The notes beneath the pieces were generated by a model. The model had not been told where the DNA came from. It searched no databases and was given only the letters and a program-made list of their open reading frames with translations. Position numbers and translations under genes: made by a program. Shown here piece by piece: positions 1 through 9,866 of a stretch of 64,000 nucleotides of DNA. The stretch comes from Drechmeria coniospora (lineage: Eukaryota; Ascomycota; Sordariomycetes; Hypocreales; Ophiocordycipitaceae), in NCBI RefSeq assembly GCF_001625195.1, contig NC_054391.1:4475157-4539156 (forward strand), given 5' to 3'. Every line of letters begins with the position of its first letter. The stretch's first letter is position 1.

Positions 1-67
1 CGCACTCTCCTGGCAAGGGAAGGGAAGAAGAAGTCAACAGGGCAGGATAGTTGGCAAGTCAGCGTAC

Positions 68-161
68 CTGGGGATGCACTATCATCCTCGAGCACACCCA
101 CCTCGCCTCCAACGACCCCCCGGAAGCCCTCGGGCGTCCAGTTCGCCACTCCGCTTGTGCG
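68..161 (-). CDS. Possible exon of an unidentified gene running off the left edge
   Basis: On the minus strand a short open stretch contains the protein-like run SGVANWTPEGFRGVVGG followed by acidic residues, and ends CCCCAG before a GTACGC donor at 67. The composition (W-T-P-E-G-F-R-G-V-V-G-G-E-V-G-V-L-E) looks like real coding sequence, unlike the other frames here. The upstream end may be an acceptor AG in the repeated CGCACAAG about position 162; further upstream this frame meets a stop. The rest of the gene would lie left of the window. I do not recognise the family, and the exon limits are approximate. Confidence 0.3.
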
Positions 162-334
162 CTTGTGCGTGTCGCAAGGTCATAGGCCATGGTCCAGGAG
201 ACTGCCTTTGATGTCAGGGGGGAGCTGGCGAGGAGTGTGAAGGCCGAAATTTGCCCACAAATAGTCGTTTGCCGACGAGCAGCCAGCTGGTCAGTCTCTG
301 CTGGTTGATGGGATGGATGAGAGGGTAGGGAGTG

Positions 335-396
335 AGTGGGAGGGGAAGGGATGGAAGGGATGGATGGGATGGATGGGAGGGTATGGGATGGAATGA
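335..396. repeat. GGGATGGAT-type purine-rich short tandem repeat
   Basis: This stretch consists of repeated GGGATGGA/GGGATGGAT words, read as pyrimidine-rich CATCCCATC on the minus strand. It lies upstream of the possible left-edge exon and would fit a pyrimidine-rich 5' leader or promoter of that minus-strand gene, but this is only inference. Confidence 0.7.
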
Positions 397-445
397 ATAC
401 GAAAGCGACAGCAGAAGGAGAGAGCAGCAGGAGGGAGCAGGGCAC

Positions 446-1390
446 GGGTGAGTACGAGTATGATTAACAGCTACACATTGTTCGTACTCGTAAGTACTTG
501 GAAATAACTGGCACTGCCTGGGATATGGCTTGATGATGCGGCGTTTCGAGATTGTCGATCAGCACTCCGTCCTCGGATGTCCCTGTGCGCGTACATGTAC
601 AAAGTACAAAGTGTATGCATGCACTGTACACGACCTGAAGTACTTGCACAAGTAAGTGTAAGTACATGTACTTGTGTCTGCACCGTGGTCCATTGTTACT
701 CACTTGTCCTTACGTATGCCTTGTTTGTACAGTAATTATGGCGTAGTAGTAAGTAGGTAGGTAAACAAATGTGCGTGTATTTGAGTACATACAGTACAGT
801 ACTTAGTTGTAAGTACAAATAGAATAACACCATGTAGTTGTAAGTACAAATAGAATAATACCATGTACTTACGGAGTATTAGTCGCAGGTACAAATAGAA
901 TACTACCATTAAGTTGCAAGTACAAATAGAATAATGCGACGATGCAGGTATTAAGGGTGCAGAGGAGTGTTGGTGTAGCTAAGTAAGTACCTATGTATAC
1001 TAACTTACACTCCGTACTCTGTTTACATGTACATGTAAGTACAAGTGCTTCGGCGCGTTACGTTTCTGGAAATACATGGAAATACGTAAATAGGAGCACA
1101 CAGGCACTTAAGCAAGGTCCTAAGTAAATTACTCACATGGTGCGGAGTACGGAGTAGGCTTTCCTTAGTACCTATTCCTACTTGTACTTACGTGTACTTA
1201 CAGTAGGTGTACATTCATTAAGTGTGCATGTACAGTGTGCTTGTACTTGTACTCCGCAACCCGTGCTTCGTACTTTGACTTGCATGTACATGTACAGGAC
1301 CAGAGTTCTGCGAGAACTTAAAGCAAGTGCACTGTACCTGTAAGTACTTAATTACTGCTATACATGTACTGTAAGTACTCACAATAAGCA
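446..1390. other. Gene-free GTAC-rich low-complexity region
   Basis: No coding sequence can be supported. The stretch is packed with GTAC-containing words (AAGTAC, ACATGTAC, GTACTCCGTAC and their complements), with short palindromes every few tens of bases. The same texture fills most long gene-free stretches of the window. Confidence 0.8.
805..942. repeat. 31-bp tandem repeat, four copies
   Basis: A unit of the form AGTTGTAAGTACAAATAGAA plus about eleven bases (AT..C..ACCAT) begins at 805, 836, 881 and 912. The spacing is 31 bp between copies 1-2 and 3-4; a 14-bp GTAC-type word (positions 867-880) separates copies 2 and 3. The third and fourth copies carry a few substitutions. Confidence 0.75.
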
Positions 1391-2869
1391 CTCATGGTGA
1401 ACGAGGCAGGATCGATCCGCGAACCAATCACGCCTGCACAATACCCCTCGGCCTCGGCCAGTCATCGTCGAGATGATTCCCTTGCGCCTGCCAGTTGCAG
1501 CGCTGGAACCCCGCAATCAGGGCGCTATAGCGCCAGTGGGCGCAAGAACTGGCAGGCGCTGTCGCCTCCGTCGCATCCACATTTCACACCCACAATTCAC
1601 ATCCACATTTCACATCCACGGACCGCCTCCACATGCATATCCGTCCACACGTCCACATGAAAGTGAAAGCGTTCGAGCCGTCCTTGAGCTCCTCGACCCG
1701 TCATTGAACCAGCCAAAGGCTTCAGCTTCCGCCCCAGGCCCCCCAGCTGTCGGACACACCAGCGGATCAGAGAAAACGACATGGCGGCGGCAAGTCGACG
1801 ATAGCGAGCAAGGACGAGTGCGAATACCCTCCGTCTTCTCATTCGTCTCCGGCTGCTGCTGCTGCAGCTCCCCCCCAGCAACGTCCCCCCGCCCGACCGG
1901 TCGGCCGGCCTCCAAGCGAAGTGGCTGCTGCCCTGTCTTCGAGGCGTCTGCGAGCTTATAGTGGCCGTCCGTATTATTAGCACGGCGACGGCAACGCATT
2001 ACGCAGCAAATCGTGGTCCGCTGCCAGCTCGCATCCCCTGCGGCTGCGCGACCAGGCTCGCACGACCGCGTCCGACGCCTCCGTCCTCTGCTCCTCCGCG
2101 GCCGGTCCAATTATTGTGCCTACTCGGTCGCCGTTGAAAATCGCCGGCGATCGATGCTGCCAGCTGTCCCGGATAGCTGCGTCCAACCCACCACCGCCAG
2201 TCCTTGCGAGACGTCCCCAAGGGCTGCGAGTGTCGCGAGTGCACCGAGCACGAAGGCGAGTGCGAGCACGAGCAAGTCGAGCACACCTACCTGGGATCGA
2301 CGGCCGACCCTCCCATGCCACCGCATCACCGCCGTCCCAGTAGCCATCTACCGGTGCACAGGAACGCCTCGCCTTGGGCCGTCGTCGCCTCATTGGACCC
2401 CCCCCCTCCCCCCGTTGGCGGCGGATACGAGGGGAAGTTGACGTCTTGGGAACCTGTTTCGGCTTCTACCGATCATTTGCACGGGAAGCAGCCGTCGAGT
2501 CGAGACGGCCACATCCTGACAGCCCACCTCCCTGTCTCAGTCGGCACGACAGGACCCAGCCTTGGACGGATATCCATTCAGACTTCCGGCCTCTGTCGAC
2601 GCCTCGTGCAGAACCACAACGGCCCCGCAAACGAGCCCTCCGCGCACGCACGAGTACACGAGTACCTGCGTAGGATTTATATACATTGACTTGACCTCTC
2701 ACCGGCCTGACCCCGGCTCGACTTGGTGTCACGGGGGCGTCGCTGTGCTCCCAACGAGCCGCAGCCGACTTTCTAGCCACGGGAGCTTGTATAGCTGCCA
2801 GACCGGCGCGTCAGCGTCGACCGCGCCGTTCTCGACCACCCTGCCTGTATATATAAACAAGACTCTGCC
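1391..2869. other. GC-rich upstream region of the acuK-like gene, no supported gene
   Basis: Several overlapping open frames exist on both strands, but none shows a domain or steady coding character. Long GC-rich leaders with overlapping spurious frames are common upstream of fungal regulatory genes, so this is best read as promoter and 5' leader of the downstream regulator. A CTG/CAG-like run lies near 1851-1870. Confidence 0.5.
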
Positions 2870-4974
2870 ATGATGCCGGACGACATGGAAGAGAACAGCC
2901 CAGAGGTTTCGGATCAAATGTCCGACAACGGAGACGAGGCGGAAGCACCCGTGAACGAAGAAGGCGCCAACATGCCCGGTCAATCCAACAAGTACGACGC
3001 CAAGGACCCCCTGCGGCCGAGGAGGAAGAAGGCCCGGAGGGCGTGCTACGCCTGCCAGAGAGCCCATCTCACGTGCGGTAAGCGAGCCAGCCACCCAACT
3101 CCCTCGGATCGTCATCCGACGACGCGACACTGTCTAACATGATGCCGCCCGTTCAGGAGATGAACGACCGTGCAAACGCTGCGTCAAGCGCGGCCTCGCC
3201 ACCGGCTGTCAGGATGGCGTGCGGAAGAAGGCCAAGTATCTCCACGACGCGCCCGAGGACGCTCTCGGACCCGTCCTCGGCCCCAGCTACAACAACATCC
3301 GGGCGAGGCCGATCAGTCCGCGCCAGGCGTCGTCTCACTCGCACTCGGACGCCGCAGTGCCGGCCGTGACGCCGCCCACCTTTCTGCCTCGCACCGCGAC
3401 GCCGTCCTTCCCCATCTACCCGGCCGGGAGCCAGGCCCAGGTTGGCATGCCCGACAGCCTGCCGTTCAACCCCCAAGCCTCCCCCGTCTCCGTATCGACC
3501 TCCTACCAGGCGCCGGCGGCGGGGGCGCAGAGCATGACGATGCTCCCGGGAAACACGATGGACCTGAGCGCTCTGTTCGACCCCAGCAACCCGGCCTTGT
3601 ACAACTTCGACCTCGAGGGCCTCAACTTCGGAAGCCAGTACGCCGGTTGGGAGTTTGGCATTCTCAACAAGATGGCGCTGGGCGCGGAAACGCCGCCGTG
3701 CGACAACATGTCCCAGACGGCCGACGCCAACTACGCGGCCATGTTCTCCAACGGGGCGACGCCTGCGTACGACGCCATCATGGGCAGCGACTTCTTCGGC
3801 GGCGTCGACTCGACGTCCAACTTCTACACGCAGGATAACCTGCAGCATGGCCTTCCGCACGCATACGCCATAGCGGCCGGACCGACGAGCCTTGCGAGCC
3901 CCAGCACGGACGCGACGGCAAGCCCGCAAGCGACGCTCGATGCGACGCTCGACGCATCACCGGGCACCGGCCCCTTCGGCGGTCTACCCAACGTGGCTGC
4001 CTCAACGATGAAGCCGAGGCAGGACAGGCTGATGCATCAGATGCTCGGCAAGAGGCAGCGAGACTCGGCCGCCGTCTACGCGAGCGTCAAGGAGCCGTAT
4101 CCGTACACGGCCGGCTTCCACAACATGATCTCGGTCATCAAGCACCGACTGCCCCTGAACAAGCTGCTGCTCATCGCTCGCTCCCTCGGCGAGATCCGGC
4201 CGTCGTTCATCTCCTGCACCAAGGATCTGACGCGCGAGGACCTCGTATTCATGGAGAAGTGCTTCCAGCGGACGCTGGTCGAGTTTGACGACTTCCTCCA
4301 GCACAGCTGCGCGCCGACCATCGTCTGCCGGCGCTCGGGGGAAGTGGCGGCGGTCAACAAGGAGTTCACGGCGCTGACCCGATGGACGAAGGAGGTGCTC
4401 CTCGGCAAGGAGCCCAACCGCAACGCGCACGCGCGTCCGGCATCCAACGGCGGATCCGTCGACGGCGACTCTGCCGCGCGGACGGGAGATTCGACGGCGG
4501 AAACGAGAGAGGGCGGCGGCGGCGGCGATCGGCCCCAACCCGTCTTCCTCGCCGAACTGCTCGACGACGATAGCGTCGTTCAGTTCTACCGCGACTTTGC
4601 CCAGCTCGCGTTCGAGGACAGCCGCGGAAAGGTGCAGCGGAGCTGCAGCCTGCTCAAGTACCGAACGCAGGACGAGTTGGACGGCAAGGCGCGAACGTCG
4701 CGGAAGGACGCCAAGACGAGCATCCTGAGCAGCCGGGTCACGCGGATCGACGGCGAGCACGGCATCTCGCGCATTGCCAAGGACGGCAAGGTCAACTGCA
4801 CCTACTGCTGGACCATCAAGCGGGACGTGTTTGACATTCCCATGATGATCATCATGAACGTGAGTGGAGGGCGAGCGAGCATGACTGTGCCTCAAAAATC
4901 GCGCTGACATGGGTCTCGCCTAGTTCCTACCGAGATATTATCCCAACCAGGGACCTCAACAGCTCGCCGTCTAG
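2870..4974 (+). CDS. acuK: Zn2Cys6 transcription activator of gluconeogenesis (AcuK/ERT1 type)
   Basis: Three exons: 2870-3077, 3157-4859 and 4924-4974, giving 653 residues. The binuclear zinc cluster spans the first intron: Cys59, 62, 69, 75, 78 and 87 (C-x2-C-x6-C-x5-C-x2-C-x8-C), preceded by the basic run [21 protein letters not shown] and followed by KRGLATGC and RKKAKYLHD, which are hallmarks of the AcuK/AcuM/ERT1 group. The C-terminal half carries the PAS-like region ([21 protein letters not shown]) and ends [14 protein letters not shown], the usual family end, which is reached only after the third exon. These regulators turn on PEP carboxykinase and fructose-bisphosphatase during growth on non-sugar carbon. 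A TATATATAAA word sits only about 20 bases before the ATG, so either the leader is very short or that word is not the working TATA box. The symbol rests on family resemblance. Confidence 0.92.
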
Positions 4975-5304
4975 ACCGTCTCCTGAACGGCTTTCCGTCG
5001 GACGAGGTTGATGTTACGTCGCATCCTGGGCTAATGCGATGGCGATGGGATGACACCAGGGAGGAGGTTTCATCCGCCGTCGCGCCCGTCGGTCGGGGTT
5101 GCGCATGACGGGCTCCAAGGTATCCGCACATAGTGGATGGCGCGCTGCACAAGCAGGCCGCGGGCAGTTTTCTGTTGAGCTCCATCTAGACCCGTGACTC
5201 TATGTATATACCGTTTATGCAATTTTCGGGCTCGCGAGGTCCTCGGAATACACTCCGGGGGTGCTGCCGCGATCCGTTCTCGCCGCCTTCCGCCCTCGCA
5301 TTCC
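4975..5304. other. Convergent 3' intergenic region
   Basis: This lies between the 3' ends of the acuK-like gene and the riboflavin kinase gene. No coding or RNA feature was seen. Confidence 0.6.
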
Positions 5305-5966
5305 TCACAACCGGGCCTCGAGCCACCAAGCGTCATCGACGGACGCCTTCTCCGTCCAGGCCTCGCGGGCCAAGCTCTTCCGGGCGACGTCGCAGTCGAA
5401 CTTGATGTCATCGACGAGGGCGTCGATGCTCTTGTAGTCCTTTTCCTCACGGATGAAGCCGAGGAGGAGCAGACGCATGTGACAGTCGTAGAAGTCGGCT
5501 TTGAAGCGATGAAGGAGGTGAACTTCAGCGCTGCGTACCGTGTTCTTGTAGAAGGGGTTGTAGCCGATGGACATGACCATGGGAAAGACAACAGCAGGGG
5601 TCGGTGCCGATGCGGACGACGGGAGTTGGTCGGGGTGGGATGCCGGAAGGGCGAGTGATGCGTAGCCGAAGTAGACGCCTGATCTTGCATCGGCGATCCA
5701 GGGCGTGCTGGCCGTGTCGACTGGAAGGTTGGCAGTTGGGATGCCGAGCTTTGGAAAGAGAGAGAAGCAAGTTAGCTTTAAGGAGGGGAGTCTCTCAAGC
5801 GGTGTGAGTGCTCGGGCACCCGGACGGGCGACAGAGGCTTCGAGGAAAGACGGACCTCTTTCGAGCCACGGCCGAAACCGGCGATGACGCGACCTTCCAT
5901 CCGCAGCGGGTAGGGTGTCTCCGGGCCGGCGTCAGGGCCGACGATGGCGGGGCGTGAGGCGGTCAT
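5305..5966 (-). CDS. fmn1: Riboflavin kinase (FMN1 type)
   Basis: Two exons on the minus strand: 5966-5856 and 5748-5305, 184 residues. The enzyme phosphorylates riboflavin to FMN using ATP and zinc/magnesium. Evidence: an N-terminal IVGPDAGPETPYPLRMEG..GFGRGSKE block; the nucleotide-binding PTAN motif (LGIPTANLPVD) directly after the intron; the core SIGYNPFYKNTVRSAEVHLLH; and the end with DFYDCHMRLLLLGFIREE and the following helical region. The length matches the family (about 180-220). The intron (5749-5855) has an uncommon GTCCGT donor but keeps the frame exactly at GRGSKE/LGIPTAN. A second in-frame ATG at 5981 would add five residues; the start at 5966 fits family N-termini better. Confidence 0.9.
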
Positions 5967-6659
5967 GGTGAAGGCTATCACGAAGGGATGGGCCTCGCAG
6001 GAGTAGCGGGATGCGAGGTCTTGAATGTGCGTCGTTGACTCGATCTGACCGACTCGCTGCGAATCTGGGGTGTCGATTTGGCGGGGCAGCCATTGCTTGG
6101 ATAGACAAGAGGCCTAAGGCGTCAGCGGGGCTGTGGGAGCTCCGACCTCAATCAGGCTTGCTCTTACTCGTGCATTCAACCAACTGCGAATCACGAACAC
6201 GAACGACTCGGGATAACGACAAGATAGACATTGCATTCGGTGCGATTATATCTAAGTACTCGGATTCGGTGGTCAACGGCCATATCTCCCATCCATCGCC
6301 AACGCCATCATTTTAACGCCATAACAACATCCCTCCTCTCGAACGCAGTCAAGTCGCGAGACACCCGGAAACTCGAGACTCGCCAGCCGACGCAGAATAC
6401 AGCACAAGACGATAACGAGGATGCTCATCTCCATCTCGTGAAGTAGCGTGTACGTGCATGGGCGTGGTGACAAACACATGTGCGTGTTCTCGCATTCCGT
6501 ATGGCCCATCCTCCGCAGGCGCCAGGTTTAGAGTGCGACGTCAAATCAAAATAGCATGCAATTTGAAAGAAATCCAGCACCAGGTTTGCGAGGCGAGACA
6601 GCGAGCTCACGGCGCGGTCAATGTCTGGCTCAAGGGCTCGCTCGTATCACGCCGTCGTC
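5967..6659. other. Intergenic region between two minus-strand genes
   Basis: Contains the riboflavin kinase promoter and the FMP52 3' region. Short open frames are present but lack coding character. Confidence 0.5.
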
Positions 6660-7508
6660 TCACTGCGCGGATGTGGGTGCCTCTGGTGCGGGTGCCGCCG
6701 TCGTGGGTGCCGCTGTCGTGGGTGCCACTGTCGTGGGTGCCGCCGTCGTGGGTGCCGCCGCGGGCTCGGGTGCCGCCGCAGTCGTCGCAGGGTCCGCAGC
6801 GGCTGGCTTCGACGACCACTCGGCGCGGCCGAGCTTGACGATTTCCTTGGCCTCGATGACCCAATAGGCGCTCGGGGCCTTGCCCTGGTCGACGAGCTCG
6901 ACGGCGCGGACGGCGGCGCGGGCGATGACTTCGGCATCCTGACCAACCATGTCCTGGATGCCTTGACCGGCCTTGCCGAGGCCGCGGGCAATGGTCTGCG
7001 CGATCCCCTCGCCCGTCCTCTTCTGCTCGCGGTCGCCCAGGATCACGCCGGGCTTCAGGATGACGGCGTGGTCGAAGCCGAGGCCCTTGACCGCATCCTC
7101 GACTCCGTTCTTCATCTTGGCATAGGGTGCGAAGCCCGAGAGGAGGCCGCGCGTGCCGCCGCTGGAGATGAAGACGAAGGTCTTGACGCCAGCCTTCTTG
7201 GCCGCCGTGGCAAGCTCAATGTTGAGGTCGTGGTCGATCTTCCACTGGTTCTCGATGCTGCCCGCCGCCGCCCGCGTCGTGCCAAGGGCGGAGAAGGCGG
7301 TGGTGGGACTCGGCGAGAGGGCGGCGAGGAGGGCCGCCCACCGGGACGTGTCGGCGTCGACGACGGCCTCGAGCTTCGCCGAAGTCGACTTTGGCGCGCG
7401 GCGGGTGATGGTCTGGATGGGCTTGTACGCGTTGCCTTCGAGGAGCGTCGTGAGGATGTGGGAGCCGACGAGGCCGGTCGAGCCGATGATGGCGGCGGCA
7501 GAGGACAT
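6660..7508 (-). CDS. fmp52: FMP52-like mitochondrial NAD(P)-binding protein with an extra tail
   Basis: Single exon, 282 residues. The N-terminus is a Rossmann nucleotide-binding fold with GSTGLVG at about residues 9-15; SALGTTRAAAGS and FVFISSGGTRG follow; and YAKMK supplies the Tyr-x3-Lys pair of atypical short-chain dehydrogenases. This is the FMP52/TIP30(HTATIP2) family; yeast FMP52 is found at the mitochondrial outer membrane, and its substrate is not established. Family members are usually about 230 residues. Here the conserved part stops near residue 232 (LGRAEWSSKP) and about 50 residues of Ala/Pro/Thr repeats follow (APTTAAPTTVAPTTAAP), matching a short DNA repeat. The start at 7508 gives the expected MSSAAAIIGSTG beginning. 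Confidence 0.9.
   Translation of the reverse strand: MSSAAAIIGSTGLVGSHILTTLLEGNAYKPIQTITRRAPKSTSAKLEAVVDADTSRWAALLAALSPSPTTAFSALGTTRAAAGSIENQWKIDHDLNIELATAAKKAGVKTFVFISSGGTRGLLSGFAPYAKMKNGVEDAVKGLGFDHAVILKPGVILGDREQKRTGEGIAQTIARGLGKAGQGIQDMVGQDAEVIARAAVRAVELVDQGKAPSAYWVIEAKEIVKLGRAEWSSKPAAADPATTAAAPEPAAAPTTAAPTTVAPTTAAPTTAAPAPEAPTSAQ
6690..6790. repeat. Short tandem repeat coding the Ala/Pro/Thr tail of FMP52
   Basis: The plus strand repeats words such as GTGGGTGCCGCCGTCGTGGG and close variants. On the minus strand these code APTTAAPTTVAPTTAAPTTA at the C-terminus of the FMP52-like protein. The repeat has kept the frame open. Confidence 0.75.
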
Positions 7509-9866
7509 GATGGATTCTGGGGAGCTCGGAGCGTGCGTCGTGGGTATGGGTTGAGAGTGTGAACGATGGAGATGCAGGATGTGGATGAAGGAGCAGGTTC
7601 GAGTCGGGAGCGAATACGTTGGTAGCAGTGTTAACGATGATGCAAGAGGTACGGGAACAGAAGGGTGAGCACAGCGTGGTGAGACATTGGACAGTCGGCG
7701 CCTGGAGCTCCGTACCTGTCAATCGCTGGAATGGAGCATGTACCTGTACCTCCGGAGCCGTCGGTACTAAGTCACAGTGGCTTTTCGTCTTCGTTTGTCG
7801 GCGTCAGTTCACCCACTACCGTACTGCGTACTGCGCCATAGTGCTGCCAGTTATAGGTAGAGGTACGGAGTAGATAGCACACCTTGCTGCACGTGGACCT
7901 GCGAGAAAGCACAGTGTACAATACTCGGACAGCGTTTGGTGCACTGTACACCCAGTAGGTGCACTCCATACTTGTTCATGTGTCTACTGTAAGTGCATGT
8001 ACGGACTACTGTAAGTATACAGTATTAAGCACTCCGTACGGATAAGGTACTGCACATACAATATGTAAGTAGGTACTTAGGTTAGAGGTAACAAGTACCC
8101 TAGGTGCTGCAAGTGCTATACAGTAAGTACTTCTAATACAGTACTTAACACTAAGTACTCCGTACGTACCAAAACATTCAAATGTGGCTGCACTGAGACC
8201 TGTACGAAAGGATGGATGCCTCGGAAGGAGATCTCCATGCGGGGGCATGCTGCGAGCCGCCCTCGCCTTTGACTTGATTGCGGAAAACGATCAAACATAT
8301 TTCCGACAAGCTCAGCCATGGGCAGCTCGCCGATGCGATCAGCTCTCTGGTTCTCTTGGTCTGAAGCTACTGCGACATGCTTGAGTAAGAATGAAAAGGT
8401 ACCGAGGGGGGCAAAACGTACCTGCACCAACTTCTAGAACAAGTACTTACGTACTTGCACACTCTCTTATCACGATGTAGTGGAGATGATACTTGAACAG
8501 CGATCAAGGACATACGGTACTCCATACTTACAGAGTATGGTGACGGAAATTAATTAAGTAATAAGTACTTACTCCGTATCCGTACATGCATGTACTTAAT
8601 GTACATGTATTTCCGCTTAATGTGAAGGTGTATTCCATGTAAGTACGGAGTACTTAAAACACTGGTAATACTGTACAGCATGTGTACGAGCAGGTACAAA
8701 CATAAGTACAGCAAGTAAGTACACTATGTGCGTGTACCTAAGTACTTGTCCTCCGAACAATGGACTCCGTAGCAATTTAGTACTTACAGTATATGTAAGT
8801 ACTCCGGTAAGTATGCGGCAAACAGGGACAGAAAAAGTAATCACTCGAGTGCAGTAAGTACAGTACATGCGTGAGCGACTGACGTTTGGGATTTCTATTA
8901 TTGACCGTTATTTTACTTCGCATTCATTGCTTACATATCCGTCCAAGTACTGGCATTTCCGTGTCATGTACGGTGCAAATGCTCGACGCCATTCTACAGC
9001 ATCTGGGCAGATAGGAAATCAATATTTGGCTGGCATTATGCATACGCAAGAGCGCGGCTCCTTTGCCGAACCGTATTGTTACTGATTATTATTACTGACT
9101 TTGATGCGGTACTGACTCCAGGGACCACAGCAAGTCGGATATCGAGTCGAATCGAAATCCAGGGGCCATCGTCGAATTCCAAACATGGCACCGATGGTGA
9201 CGAGCCAACATTATTCATCTTCCTTTTCCTGTCCCATGTGGAAGTAATCCGACATTACTTTATACTTTCAACATTGGCCCATCTACTCATCGTTCCTCCG
9301 AGAAGTATGGCACCTTGCCACAGCAGCAATCGTGCCGTAACGTGAATGGGCATGGGTGCCATCATGCCAGCCCGAAGGAACCATAACCTTCATTTGATGA
9401 CGAGAGGATGAATGAACCTGCCGTCTGCAATTGATAGGTTCAACATCACGCCATAACTTCAGACCAACCGGGCACGCACACAAGCAAGCACATGGAACAG
9501 AGCTCAATGGCTTGTTATGCTCTGTCGTACGACGAGCCATCGGCACCATCTTCGAAGTGCCTCTGCGCCGCCGTCGTGCAATCCGCCGTCGGCCGGGAGA
9601 TCCTGGCAACAAGACGAGAGTTGGAGATGCGAAGCAGATGCGAGGAGGACAGGTCCATCCAGTTCATTGATGCGGCCATTTCTAGGAGTAGACATCTCCA
9701 CCTGCTGCGCCCAAGTCCCGACCCAGCACATCGAGAGCTCGACGTGGCCCGTATGACTTGCGCGAGATGGTCCCTTTGCATTTCCATGTCCATCGCCAGC
9801 TTGTCCAGCGTCATGTCCGCCAGCGGCAGCATCGCCGTCGCCAACTGCCGTCGTTCTCGTCGAGCC
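7509..9866. other. Long gene-free region, GTAC-rich in its middle
   Basis: About 2.4 kb between the FMP52 promoter and the 3' end of the TRAPPC11-like gene. From about 7730 to 8870 it is dense in AAGTAC, TACGGAGTAC, CATGTAC and related words. The flanks (8900-9866) are less repetitive, but no open frame is convincing. Confidence 0.7.

Noticed and set aside
560..1390. CRISPR-like interpretation of the regularly spaced GTAC words
   Set aside because: Spacing and word order are irregular, there are no constant repeat and spacer lengths, and the genes are clearly eukaryotic with introns.
1597..2110. Overlapping frames on both strands at 1.4-2.9 kb
   Set aside because: GC-rich sequence produces several long frames at once. 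None has steady coding character, and they overlap the promoter and leader of the acuK-like gene.
2848..2857. TATATATAAA as TATA box of the acuK-like gene
   Set aside because: It lies only about 20 bases before the ATG, too close for a normal TATA box and leader. Kept only as an oddity.
7585..7610. GGTTCGAGTC as a tRNA T-loop
   Set aside because: No matching A box, anticodon arm or acceptor stem can be built around it. No tRNA or rRNA gene was found in the window.
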